A DNA stretch of 64,000 nt, taken from Syntrophobacteraceae bacterium. Lineage in GTDB: Bacteria; Desulfobacterota; Syntrophobacteria; Syntrophobacterales; Syntrophobacteraceae. The translations under genes and the position numbers were made by a program. Positions within the stretch are counted from its first letter, which is position 1, and the number at the start of each line of letters is the position of its first letter. Positions 16,456 to 23,622 of the stretch are shown one piece after another. The stretch covers positions 162,377-226,376 of the forward strand of contig JALOOX010000001.1 in the NCBI GenBank assembly GCA_025454175.1, in the 5' to 3' direction. The notes under the pieces are model-generated. The model was not told the DNA's origin and did not search any database. It worked only from the letters and a program-made list of their open reading frames with translations.

Positions 16456-17578
16456 TACACAGATCTCTCCTGACCCCTGAAATTTGAAGTGTTGAGAAAG
16501 TCAACATAGCAACTCTACAGTAGCATAACCATTGATTATCAGGTCGATTCGCCCTGATATTGAATATCAAGGCACGGACTCCGGTCACTCCCATGCACCG
16601 CGGCAACGAGCACTCCCGAGCGCGCATATCTATCGAGTCACACCTGAAGGATCATGTGCAGTGCACGGCCAGTGGGCCTGGATCAATACAAGAGCTTTGG
16701 ACCTACGCATCCGGTTGCTCAAGACTCAAAAGTATCCATGCCCGGTCATGGGTCATGTCGCCCGTGCTCGTGCTGCCGATGCTTTCCCAGCCCATGGTTG
16801 CTCCCAGCAGATGACGGTGTGGTGGGTTCCTTGTGGAGGTTCAGTCTATCCTGTGGGGGTGGTCTCATGCAACAACTCTGTGCCCTCGGGGCCATGACGG
16901 AATGATCGGTCGCGTTCCCTGGAAATTCTTCGTTGGAGGGGGCGAGCTGTTTCATGAGATCCGCGCCCAAGCCGACCCCAGAGATTGTCCTGAGGGCAGA
17001 AGTGGCTCAGAATGAGATTTGTTGGCCTCAAATGAGGTTTCTGGTTTTTGGGCCATTGTTGCGAGAACCATCAGTCGCATTCCAGTCCGTCAGGTCAATA
17101 CTCTTGGTCCGATTTCAAATCTTGGAGAGATGTAAATCTTGGAGAGATGTTCGTTGCAGGGCTTGACTTGCGCGCCTGGGTTCGAGTCGGTATCGAAGAA
17201 CGCTGTCCCTGTCCGTATTCTTTCAGTGACGACATCCTCGATTTCAGTAAGGCGCCGAGGCAAAGATGGAGCGGGGGACTGGGGGGTATGCTTGCCCTCT
17301 CCTTGTGAGTCGAAATCCGGCAAGGATGATATCGATAACATTGGACACAGATTCAAGAGGTTCCAAGCCGACGCGGGGGACATTGACAACAATCCCAACC
17401 GGTGTCATTGGCGGCATCCTCGAGCACCAGTCCAAGCGTACCTCCGAAATTTGCCTTCACACAGTAGACGAAAGCGCCCGGATTGCTATAAAGCGTTTGG
17501 AGGGGATGTTTGAAGGTGTAATTTTTTTGAACCCACACACCGAGCTCACACACACAAAAAACCGGGTGAGCCGTATAA
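16456..17578. other. Non-coding right part of the island
   Basis: About 1.1 kb between the cassette and tRNA-Lys with no gene I can support. Short open frames on both strands (for example around 16654-16905 and 17139-17513) have no ribosome sites and no recognisable domains. One small tandem duplication is present: a 17-bp unit AAATCTTGGAGAGATGT at 17117-17133 is repeated at 17134-17150. The stretch may be decayed mobile-element DNA. Confidence 0.5.
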
Positions 17579-17654
17579 TGGTGGGCCGTGCGCGACTCGA
17601 ACGCGCGACTCTCTGCTTAAAAGGCAGATACTCTACCGACTGAGTTAACGGCCC
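17579..17654 (-). tRNA. tRNA-Lys (UUU)
   Basis: Complete cloverleaf on the minus strand. The acceptor GGGCCGT pairs with ACGGCCC, the D-arm holds ACTCAGTCGGTAGAGT, the anticodon arm is CTGCC-TTTTAAG-CAG with TTT, the T-arm is GCGCGTTCGAGTCGCGC, and CCA is encoded. Its 3' part is duplicated in degenerate form at 13899-13945. Confidence 0.95.
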
Positions 17655-17682
17655 CTTCCTCCAGACCTTGAAAGACTTTGCT

Positions 17683-17711
17683 GCTTAGCACGCTCGTTCG
17701 CGCTCTGTCAA
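17683..17711 (-). promoter_or_regulatory. Promoter for tRNA-Lys
   Basis: Minus strand TTGACA (17711-17706), 17-nt spacer, and a weak -10 box CTAAGC (17688-17683), about 29 nt before the tRNA 5' end. The -35 box is perfect; the -10 box is poor. Confidence 0.5.
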
Positions 17712-17940
17712 GATCAAATGGGCCGGCCGGCTTGTGGGACGGCCCCCGAGGGCATGGGACCGGCTTCCCTTGACACGGCTGCGAAAAGCCTCATGTTTCA
17801 GGTTTAACAGGCTTCAAGTTGAAAACCAGCCCTTCGGGGGGCCTCTTGACCGGCTCGGGTACCCCAGGAGACATGAGTGCAGCTTCACACGCCAGGATGT
17901 CCATTTCGTCACTCGTCAGGCCGGCATTTCTTATCTCGAT

Positions 17941-18014
17941 TCACGGCAAAGACGCCAGGAACGCAAAGAACGACAGACACGGCCCGTTTGCGGCCTTTGC
18001 GCCTTGGCGGTGAG
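17941..18014. repeat. Inverted repeat of the 'CGCAAAG...CTTTGCG' type
   Basis: Left arm TCACGGCAAAGACGCCAGG (17941-17959) then AACGCAAAG; right arm CCTTTGCGCCTTGGCGGTGA (17994-18013) is roughly its complement. This class of dispersed hairpin is common in deltaproteobacterial intergenic DNA. The remaining bases of the 477-bp gap before the nitroreductase gene hold nothing else that I recognise. Confidence 0.5.
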
Positions 18015-18131
18015 AAAATGGAGGTTTTCAACCTCAACGAGTACAAGTCGTCATGAGGGAATGATCAAGAGTCACCTCGGCCGATCTCCCTCCTGGGAAT
18101 GGAAACCCATGCGAAGCGAGAGGAAGAAGTC

Positions 18132-18854
18132 ATGAAAAGCTTGATGATGTCGCATTATTTCTGGCTCCTGCTGGGAGTTGGTGGCTGCGCTGCGTGCCTG
18201 GGGGCTGTGGTGGCGGCGACGCCTGCCCGGGGAGCCGATCCTTCCGCGACGATCCAGCTTCCCGAGCCCAGAGCCCAGGGGACCATGCCCCTGGAGACGG
18301 CCATTCAGCTGAGAAGGTCCGTCCGCAGTTTCGCCGGATCCCCCCTCAGCCTGGCGGACGTCGGGCAGCTCCTCTGGTCCGCCCAGGGGATCACCCTGGG
18401 AGCGGGCCTGCGGGCCGCGCCCTCGGCCGGGGCCCTCTACCCCCTGGAAACGGACCTGGTGGCCGTCCGGGTGGACGGCCTGGAGCCCGGCGTTTATCGC
18501 TACATCCCCAAAACCCACACCCTGGCGCGGCGTGCCTCGGGAGACAAGGGAAGCGCCCTCGGGGCGGCGGCGCTGCGTCAGAGCTGCGTTTCACAGGCGT
18601 CCGCCGTGGTCGTCCTTTCGGCGGTTTACGAGCGGACCACGCGCAAGTACGGGCAGAGGGGCATCCGGTATGTCCACGCCGAAGCGGGTCATGCGGCCCA
18701 GAACGTGTGTCTCCAGGCCGTGGCCCTCCAGCTCGGCACCGTCCACATCGGCGCATTCCACGACGAGGAGGTTTCCAGGGTGCTCCAGCTCGCCGAGGAC
18801 GAAAAACCCCTCGTGCTGCTCCCCGTCGGCAGGCCCGAGCGGCGAGGGAATTGA
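18132..18854 (+). CDS. Exported SagB-type nitroreductase-like dehydrogenase
   Basis: A 240-residue protein with a signal peptide or N-terminal anchor (residues 9-35, ending TPARGA) followed by a nitroreductase/SagB-type fold. Key segments: RRSVRSF (61-67), the FMN-binding start of the family; LRAAPSAGALYPLETDLVAV (~93-112), typical of SagB-type members; GVYRYIPKTHTL; and AGHAAQNVCLQAVALQLGTV, the second FMN region. These proteins use FMN to oxidise or reduce small molecules or peptide heterocycles. No ocin-type biosynthetic genes are nearby, so it is probably a stand-alone periplasmic reductase. The ATG at 18132 has an AGGAAGAAG site. Confidence 0.75.
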   Translation: MKSLMMSHYFWLLLGVGGCAACLGAVVAATPARGADPSATIQLPEPRAQGTMPLETAIQLRRSVRSFAGSPLSLADVGQLLWSAQGITLGAGLRAAPSAGALYPLETDLVAVRVDGLEPGVYRYIPKTHTLARRASGDKGSALGAAALRQSCVSQASAVVVLSAVYERTTRKYGQRGIRYVHAEAGHAAQNVCLQAVALQLGTVHIGAFHDEEVSRVLQLAEDEKPLVLLPVGRPERRGN

Positions 18855-18908
18855 CAGTTTCAAGTTTCAGGTTTCAGGTTGAAAACGGGTGCGGAGGGTC
18901 AGGCGGGC

Positions 18909-19607
18909 TCAAACCAGCTTTTCGCCGGCGGCAAGGCTTTCGAGGGCTTCCCGATCCAGAAGCTCGATTTTTCGTCCTTCCACCCGGATGAGCTCCTGCT
19001 GGCTCATGCGCCCGAGGATTCGTGAAAGGGTCTCGGGGATGGTCCCGAGGAGGCTGGCCAGCTGCCCCTTGGTGATGTCGAGCTCCAGCCGCGCGGATCT
19101 GCCCTCCCGGTCGCTCATGTAAAGCAGGTAGGCCGCCAGTCGCCCCGGCACATCCTTGAGGGAGAGGTCCTCGATGAGATGCGTGAAGCGGCGGAGCCTG
19201 AGGGACAGGATGGCGAGCATGTTCATGGCCAGGGACGGCTCCTTCTGGATCAACGCCACGAGCTCCGCCCTGGGAAAGAACAGGAAGCGGCTGTCTTCCA
19301 GGGCATCGGCGTGAGCCGGGTAGCTCCCTCCCGCAAATACCGGGACTTCCCCGAAAAACTCCCCTTCCCCAAAGATGTGCAGGATCTGCTCCTTCCCGTC
19401 CAGGGACATTTTGTAGATCTTCACCTTGCCCGAAATGATGCCGTACATCCCCGTGGCCTTCATCCCGTCGGAGAACAGGGACTGGCCCTTCTTGAATCTC
19501 TGCTCCACGACGATGTGGCTCAGCTCGTCCAGCTGCTCCCGGGGGAGCCCCTCGAACAGGGCAATCGTGGCGATCCGGTCGGCAAGTCTCATCCGTTCAA
19601 TCCTCAT
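18909..19607 (-). CDS. hcpR: Crp/Fnr-family transcription regulator, HcpR-like
   Basis: A 232-residue regulator. Residues ~15-130 form the cyclic-nucleotide-binding-type beta barrel (FEGLPREQLDELS, KKGQSLFSDG, GEFFGEVPVF), then a dimerisation helix, then a winged helix with recognition helix TKGQLASLLGTIPETLSRIL. It lacks the N-terminal FeS cysteines of FNR. It is transcribed divergently from hcp, and the region between contains two TTGAC-N4-(G/A)TCAA palindromes, matching the operator known for HcpR, the deltaproteobacterial activator of hybrid cluster protein in response to nitrite or NO. Start could also be ATG 19592, which has a better AGGA spacing. Confidence 0.8.
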   Translation of the reverse strand: MRIERMRLADRIATIALFEGLPREQLDELSHIVVEQRFKKGQSLFSDGMKATGMYGIISGKVKIYKMSLDGKEQILHIFGEGEFFGEVPVFAGGSYPAHADALEDSRFLFFPRAELVALIQKEPSLAMNMLAILSLRLRRFTHLIEDLSLKDVPGRLAAYLLYMSDREGRSARLELDITKGQLASLLGTIPETLSRILGRMSQQELIRVEGRKIELLDREALESLAAGEKLV

Positions 19608-19639
19608 CTGGAGTTTTCACCGGAACATACCACCGCCTG

Positions 19640-19653
19640 TTGACGCAGGTCAA
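19640..19653 (+). promoter_or_regulatory. Putative HcpR operator 1
   Basis: TTGACGCAGGTCAA, a perfect TTGAC-N4-GTCAA palindrome 33 bp upstream of the hcpR start. It fits autoregulation of hcpR. The match to the HcpR consensus is from memory of comparative-genomics work on deltaproteobacteria. Confidence 0.7.
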
Positions 19654-19770
19654 AGCGAATGCTCCACGACGGATTTATGGTGAAGTCATCGGCGCCAACG
19701 ATTCCAGGGGCCTGGAGCCGGGCGCCGTGAGCCGGGAAAAGGGATACAATTCGGGGAAAGATGAGAAGTG

Positions 19771-19784
19771 TTGACCTGGATCAA
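19771..19784 (+). promoter_or_regulatory. Putative HcpR operator 2
   Basis: TTGACCTGGATCAA, one mismatch from the palindrome at 19640, about 130 bp upstream of hcp. The position suits activation of the hcp promoter. Confidence 0.65.
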
Positions 19785-19912
19785 GGCGGAGGCGAGTTGG
19801 GGGCGTTAGGATAGGCTCAACGAACGAAACGGACCCCGAGATGCCCGACGGGGTGTTTCGGGTTGATTGAAACGGAATTCCGACCATCTGAGATGTGAGA
19901 GAGGAGATCAAC

Positions 19913-21541
19913 ATGTTTTGCTACCAGTGTGAACAGACGGCCAAAGGCGAGGGCTGCACCAAGATCGGCGTATGCGGAAAGCAGGGAGACGTGGCGGCTC
20001 TTCAGGATTTGCTCGTCTTCGCCCTCAGGGGATTGGCCCTGAACGCGGTGGAGGGCCGAAAGGTCGGCGTCAGCGACCATGAAGTCAATGTCTTCACCTG
20101 CAAGGCCATGTTCTCGACGCTCACCAACGTCAACTTTGACCCGGGGCGCCTGGCGGACCTGGTCGTCAAGACGGCTCAACTGCGGGATGAGCTGGGCCGG
20201 AAGTTGCGGGCGGCGGGCGGCACGGTGGATGCGAGCCAGCCCTCGGTGGCCTTTCAACCCGAGAAGTCCCTGGAAGCCATGGTGGCCCAGGGTGAGAAGG
20301 TGGGGCTGAAGTCCGATCCCTCCGTCAACGCCGACATTCTTTCCCTGGAGCACATTCTGCTCTTCGGCATCAAGGGCATCTCCGCCTACGCGGATCACGC
20401 CGCCATCCTGGGGCAGGAGGACGATGCGGTCTACGCCTTCATCCAGGAGGGTCTTGCCGCGGGTCTGCAGAGTGAGCTGCAGCTGAACGACTGGCTGGGC
20501 CTGGTGCTCAAATGCGGCGAGATGAACCTGAGGGCCATGGAGCTGCTGGATGCCGCCAACACGGGGACATATGGGCATCCCACTCCGACCAGGGTCCCCC
20601 TGGGACCAAAGAAAGGCAAGGCCATCCTGGTATCCGGCCACGATCTGAGGGACCTGGAGGAGCTGCTCAAGCAGACCCAGGGCAAGGGGATCACCATCTA
20701 CACCCATGGAGAGATGCTGCCCACCCACGCCTACCCGGGGCTCAAGAAGTACGATCACCTCCACGGGCATTACGGCACGGCCTGGCAGAACCAGGCGAGG
20801 GAATTCTCCGAGTTTCCCGGCGCCATTCTCATGACGACCAACTGCATCCAGAGGCCTCAGGCCGCCTACAAGGACAACATCTTCACCTGCGGCCTCGTGG
20901 GCTGGCCCGACGTTCCGCACATCACCGACCGCAACTTCGCGCCTGTCGTCGAGAGGGCCCTGGCGCTGCCGGGATTCACCGAGGACGGGAACGGCAAGTC
21001 GGTGATGGTGGGATTCGGCCGCAACACGGTCATGAGCGTCGCCGAGACGGTGATCAACGCCGTGAAGAACAAGGACATCCGCCACTTCTTCCTGGTGGCC
21101 GGCTGTGACGGCGCCAAGCCGGGGCGCAACTATTACACCGAATTCGTGGAGAAGGTTCCGAAGGATTGCGTGGTGCTGACGCTGGCCTGCGGCAAGTTCC
21201 GCTTCTTCGACAAGGACCTGGGAGAAATCCTCGGCATCCCGAGGCTCCTCGACGTGGGCCAGTGCAACGACGCCTACTCGGCCATCCAGATCGCCATCGC
21301 TCTTTCCAAGGCTTTCAACGTCGGCGTGAACGAGCTGCCCCTCTCGCTCATTCTCTCGTGGTACGAGCAGAAGGCGGTGGCCATCCTCCTGACCCTGCTT
21401 TACCTTGGCATCAGGAACATCCGCCTGGGACCGTCTCTCCCAGCTTTCGTGACGCCCAACGTGCTGGATGTCCTGGTGAAGAACTTCAACATCCAGCCCA
21501 TCACCACCCCGGACGAGGATCTCAAGGCCATCCTGGGCTGA
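19913..21541 (+). CDS. hcp: Hybrid cluster protein (hydroxylamine reductase)
   Basis: A 542-residue class-I-type Hcp. N-terminal cysteines at 3, 6, 15 and 21 (MFCYQCEQTAKGEGC, then GVCGKQGD) bind the [4Fe-4S] cluster. The hybrid Fe-S-O cluster ligands appear in GEMLPTHAYPGLKKYDH, MTTNCIQRP, FTCGLVGWP, VAGCDGAKPGRNYY, LACGKFRF and LDVGQCNDAYSA. Hcp reduces NO (and hydroxylamine in vitro) and protects anaerobes from nitrosative stress. The ATG at 19913 follows a GAGAGGAGAT site. It is divergent from hcpR, with HcpR-type operators in between, and downstream genes include a ferredoxin that could be its electron donor. Confidence 0.97.
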   Translation: MFCYQCEQTAKGEGCTKIGVCGKQGDVAALQDLLVFALRGLALNAVEGRKVGVSDHEVNVFTCKAMFSTLTNVNFDPGRLADLVVKTAQLRDELGRKLRAAGGTVDASQPSVAFQPEKSLEAMVAQGEKVGLKSDPSVNADILSLEHILLFGIKGISAYADHAAILGQEDDAVYAFIQEGLAAGLQSELQLNDWLGLVLKCGEMNLRAMELLDAANTGTYGHPTPTRVPLGPKKGKAILVSGHDLRDLEELLKQTQGKGITIYTHGEMLPTHAYPGLKKYDHLHGHYGTAWQNQAREFSEFPGAILMTTNCIQRPQAAYKDNIFTCGLVGWPDVPHITDRNFAPVVERALALPGFTEDGNGKSVMVGFGRNTVMSVAETVINAVKNKDIRHFFLVAGCDGAKPGRNYYTEFVEKVPKDCVVLTLACGKFRFFDKDLGEILGIPRLLDVGQCNDAYSAIQIAIALSKAFNVGVNELPLSLILSWYEQKAVAILLTLLYLGIRNIRLGPSLPAFVTPNVLDVLVKNFNIQPITTPDEDLKAILG

Positions 21542-21692
21542 GGGTGTGAGTCTGGAGAATGCATCTGAAGGTCCACCCTTGAAGGGGGATTGAGGGGAGC
21601 GTGGCTTCATCTTGACCGACCACCTCCCTGCCCACTCAAGGGCGGACCGACGAGCCAAAGGCCGGTGAGATCAACGCGAAAGGAGTGTACCC

Positions 21693-22436
21693 ATGAAATG
21701 CCCGGGACAGGACAGCCGATTCTGGGAGCCCGGCGCCATCTTCGAAGCCCAGTGCCCCGAGTGCGGGCAGGAGGTGGAGTTCTTCAAGGACGAGTCTTCG
21801 CGAAAGTGCAGGAAATGCGGGCACAAGTTTGTGAACCCCAAAATGGATTTCGGCTGTGCCTCCTACTGTAAGTTCGCTTCACAGTGCCTGGGGGATCTCC
21901 CTCCCGAGCTCATGGCCCGGCGTGAGGACCTGCTTCGGGACCGCGTCGCCATCGAGATGAAGAAATACTTCAAACAGGACTTCAAGCGCATCGGGCATGC
22001 CACGCGGGTGGCCCGCTACGCCGAGCAGATCGTCAAGGCCGAAAGGGGAGACCCGGCCATCGTGATTTCGGCCGCCTATCTCCACGACATCGGCATCAAG
22101 GAGGCCGAGCGGAAGCACCAGAGCACGGCGGCCCGGCACCAGGAGGAGGAAGGGCCTCCCATCGCCCGGGAGATCCTCGACCGACTGGGAGCCAGGGCGG
22201 AGCTCATCGAAGAGGTTTGCGACATCATCGCTCATCACCACCATCCGCGGGATGAGGAAACGCTGAACTTCAAATGCCTTTACGACGCCGACCTCATCGT
22301 GAACCTCGAGGAGAACGGCAAGGAGAATCCGCTGGAGCCGCGGAAGGTCGAGGGAATCATAGAAAAGGGCTTCCTCACCGAAACGGGAAAGCGCCTGGCC
22401 AGGGAAGCCCTGACACCGCCGGGCGTAAATCCTTGA
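21693..22436 (+). CDS. HD-domain phosphohydrolase with N-terminal Cys-rich zinc-ribbon domain
   Basis: A 247-residue protein with two parts. Residues 1-70 hold cysteine pairs: AQCPECGQEVEFF and RKCRKCGHKF form a rubredoxin-like knuckle, followed by GCASYCKFASQC, another possible metal site. Residues ~85-240 form an HD domain: RIGHATRVARYAEQ, YLHDIGIKEAE (HD pair), IIAHHHHPRDEE and LYDADLIVNLEE. HD enzymes hydrolyse phosphate esters with divalent metals; this single-domain type has no fixed substrate. It lies 151 bp after hcp and may be in the HcpR-controlled group. Its last codons fall inside a 90-bp repeat that recurs at 29028-29117. Confidence 0.75.
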   Translation: MKCPGQDSRFWEPGAIFEAQCPECGQEVEFFKDESSRKCRKCGHKFVNPKMDFGCASYCKFASQCLGDLPPELMARREDLLRDRVAIEMKKYFKQDFKRIGHATRVARYAEQIVKAERGDPAIVISAAYLHDIGIKEAERKHQSTAARHQEEEGPPIAREILDRLGARAELIEEVCDIIAHHHHPRDEETLNFKCLYDADLIVNLEENGKENPLEPRKVEGIIEKGFLTETGKRLAREALTPPGVNP

Positions 22437-22508
22437 CCGCCTGCCGGCTCCCAAGCTCGAGCCTGGGAGCCGGCTGATCCGGGCAGTCATTTCCGCCCGA
22501 GTGTACTG
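22419..22508 (+). repeat. 90-bp structured repeat, copy 1
   Basis: About 86% identical to 29028-29117 and of equal length. The centre is a strong hairpin (GCCGGCTCCCA ... TGGGAGCCGGC around AGCTCGAGCC), followed by GATCCGGGC, then a conserved TCATTTCCGCCCGAGTGTACTG. Compensatory changes between the copies keep the stem (GCCGGC/GCCGGC here, GCTGGC/GCCAGC in copy 2). It overlaps the end of the HD gene and stops 35 bp before the ferredoxin start. Confidence 0.85.
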
Positions 22509-22543
22509 GGGCAAAACCTGCGACACCTTGATGGAGATACACG

Positions 22544-23299
22544 ATGAGAGCCGTCAGAAAAATCGTTGAAATCGATGAGGAGCGCTGTGACGGGTGCGGC
22601 CTGTGCGTGCTGTCCTGCGCCGAGGGAGCTATCCAGATCGTGGAGGGGAAAGCCCGGCTGGTGTCCGAATCCTACTGCGATGGCCTCGGGGCGTGCCTCG
22701 GGGAATGCCCCCAGGGGGCCCTCCGCGTCATCGAGCGCGAGTCCGAGGAATTCGACCCGGAAGCCGTCGAGGAGTACCTCAAGCAAATGGGGAATCAGCA
22801 ACCTCTCCACGCGCCGGCGGCGCCGGCTCACGGCGGATGCCCGTCGGCTCGGATCCGGACCTTTGAGGTGGTCTGCGATGAATCCACCTCCCGGGGGACC
22901 GGCGGGACTTCCCCCTCGGCCCTTTCCCACTGGCCCGTTCAGCTGCGCCTGGTGCCGGCCAACGCCCCATTTCTGAAGTCAGCGGACCTGCTGGTTGCGG
23001 CGGACTGCGTGCCGGTGGCCTACCCCGATTTCCACCGGGATTTCCTGGCTGGCAAGGTCGTCCTCATCGGGTGCCCCAAGTTCGACAACCCGATGGAATA
23101 CGTTCAGAAGTTCGCCGAGATCTTCAAGACCGCCGACGTGAAGCGCGTCACGGTGGTGGACATGGAGGTACCCTGCTGTTCTGCCCTCGGGATGATCGTG
23201 AGGAAGGGCCTCGAGGTGGCGGGGAAAAGCGTTCCCGTCGAGCAGGTCACCGTGTCCACCCGCGGGGGAATCCTCGACTCCAGCCGCAAAATCGCCTGA
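22544..23299 (+). CDS. 4Fe-4S ferredoxin-domain protein, probable Hcp partner
   Basis: A 251-residue protein. The ferredoxin domain has one canonical cluster motif CDGCGLCVLSC (Cys15, 18, 21, 25) and a second set CDGLGACLGECPQG with only Cys45, 51 and 55; the expected second cysteine is Leu, so the second site would hold a 3Fe-4S cluster or none. The rest (~125-251) is a separate alpha/beta domain with LLVAADCVPVAYPDFHRDFL, VVLIGCPKFDN and VVDMEVPCCSALGMI. Proteins of this layout recur beside hcp in deltaproteobacteria and clostridia, and probably pass electrons to Hcp. ATG 22544 lies 14 nt after a weak GGAG. Confidence 0.8.
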   Translation: MRAVRKIVEIDEERCDGCGLCVLSCAEGAIQIVEGKARLVSESYCDGLGACLGECPQGALRVIERESEEFDPEAVEEYLKQMGNQQPLHAPAAPAHGGCPSARIRTFEVVCDESTSRGTGGTSPSALSHWPVQLRLVPANAPFLKSADLLVAADCVPVAYPDFHRDFLAGKVVLIGCPKFDNPMEYVQKFAEIFKTADVKRVTVVDMEVPCCSALGMIVRKGLEVAGKSVPVEQVTVSTRGGILDSSRKIA

Positions 23300-23322
23300 C
23301 CCGGGCATTTCACCGCGAAAAC

Positions 23323-23376
23323 GCAAAGGAGCAAGGGGAGACGGGGACAATTCCCCGTCTCCCCTTGCTCCTTTGC
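23323..23376. repeat. 54-bp perfect palindrome (25-bp stem, CAAT loop)
   Basis: GCAAAGGAGCAAGGGGAG continues to GACGGGGA, then CAAT, then the exact complement back to CTTTGC. It lies between the ferredoxin and leuS in a 323-bp gap. It may act as a bidirectional transcription barrier although no T-run follows; it also resembles the CGCAAAG-type repeats near 17941. The rest of the gap to leuS shows nothing else. Confidence 0.85.
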
Positions 23377-23622
23377 CGTGATGAGACGGCTGTTACGTTT
23401 CAACATCTCGGAGCAGGCAGGAATCACCCTCACAAACCCCCGTCCCTCCACGTCGCCGCCCACTCAAACCCCAGGTCCATCGGCCTTCGGGCTTTGCAGC
23501 GTATCAGCCTCCATGTTGCGAAAAGGGAGCGCATGTGCTACAAGTTCCGCATCCTGGGGTCTGCCCAGTCAACAAGCTGAAAATACAACAAAACTCCAGC
23601 ATGAAAGAAACCGGTCGAACCG

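Larger units (their letters stand above)
13899..17654. mobile_element. Probable small genomic island bounded by tRNA-Lys and a tRNA-Lys fragment
   Basis: The segment is bracketed by the intact tRNA-Lys (17579-17654) and a degenerate tRNA-Lys fragment in the same orientation (13899-13945). Inside are a two-gene cassette (14789-16455) with lower G+C and different codon use from the core genes, and about 1.8 kb of sequence without recognisable genes. No integrase, transposase or phage gene is left. The boundaries are inferred from the tRNA duplication; an unrelated local tRNA duplication would be the alternative. Confidence 0.55.

Noticed and set aside
16456..17578. Possible transposase or integrase remnant in the island
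   Set aside because: Checked short frames on both strands; none shows DDE, tyrosine recombinase or other recognisable motifs.
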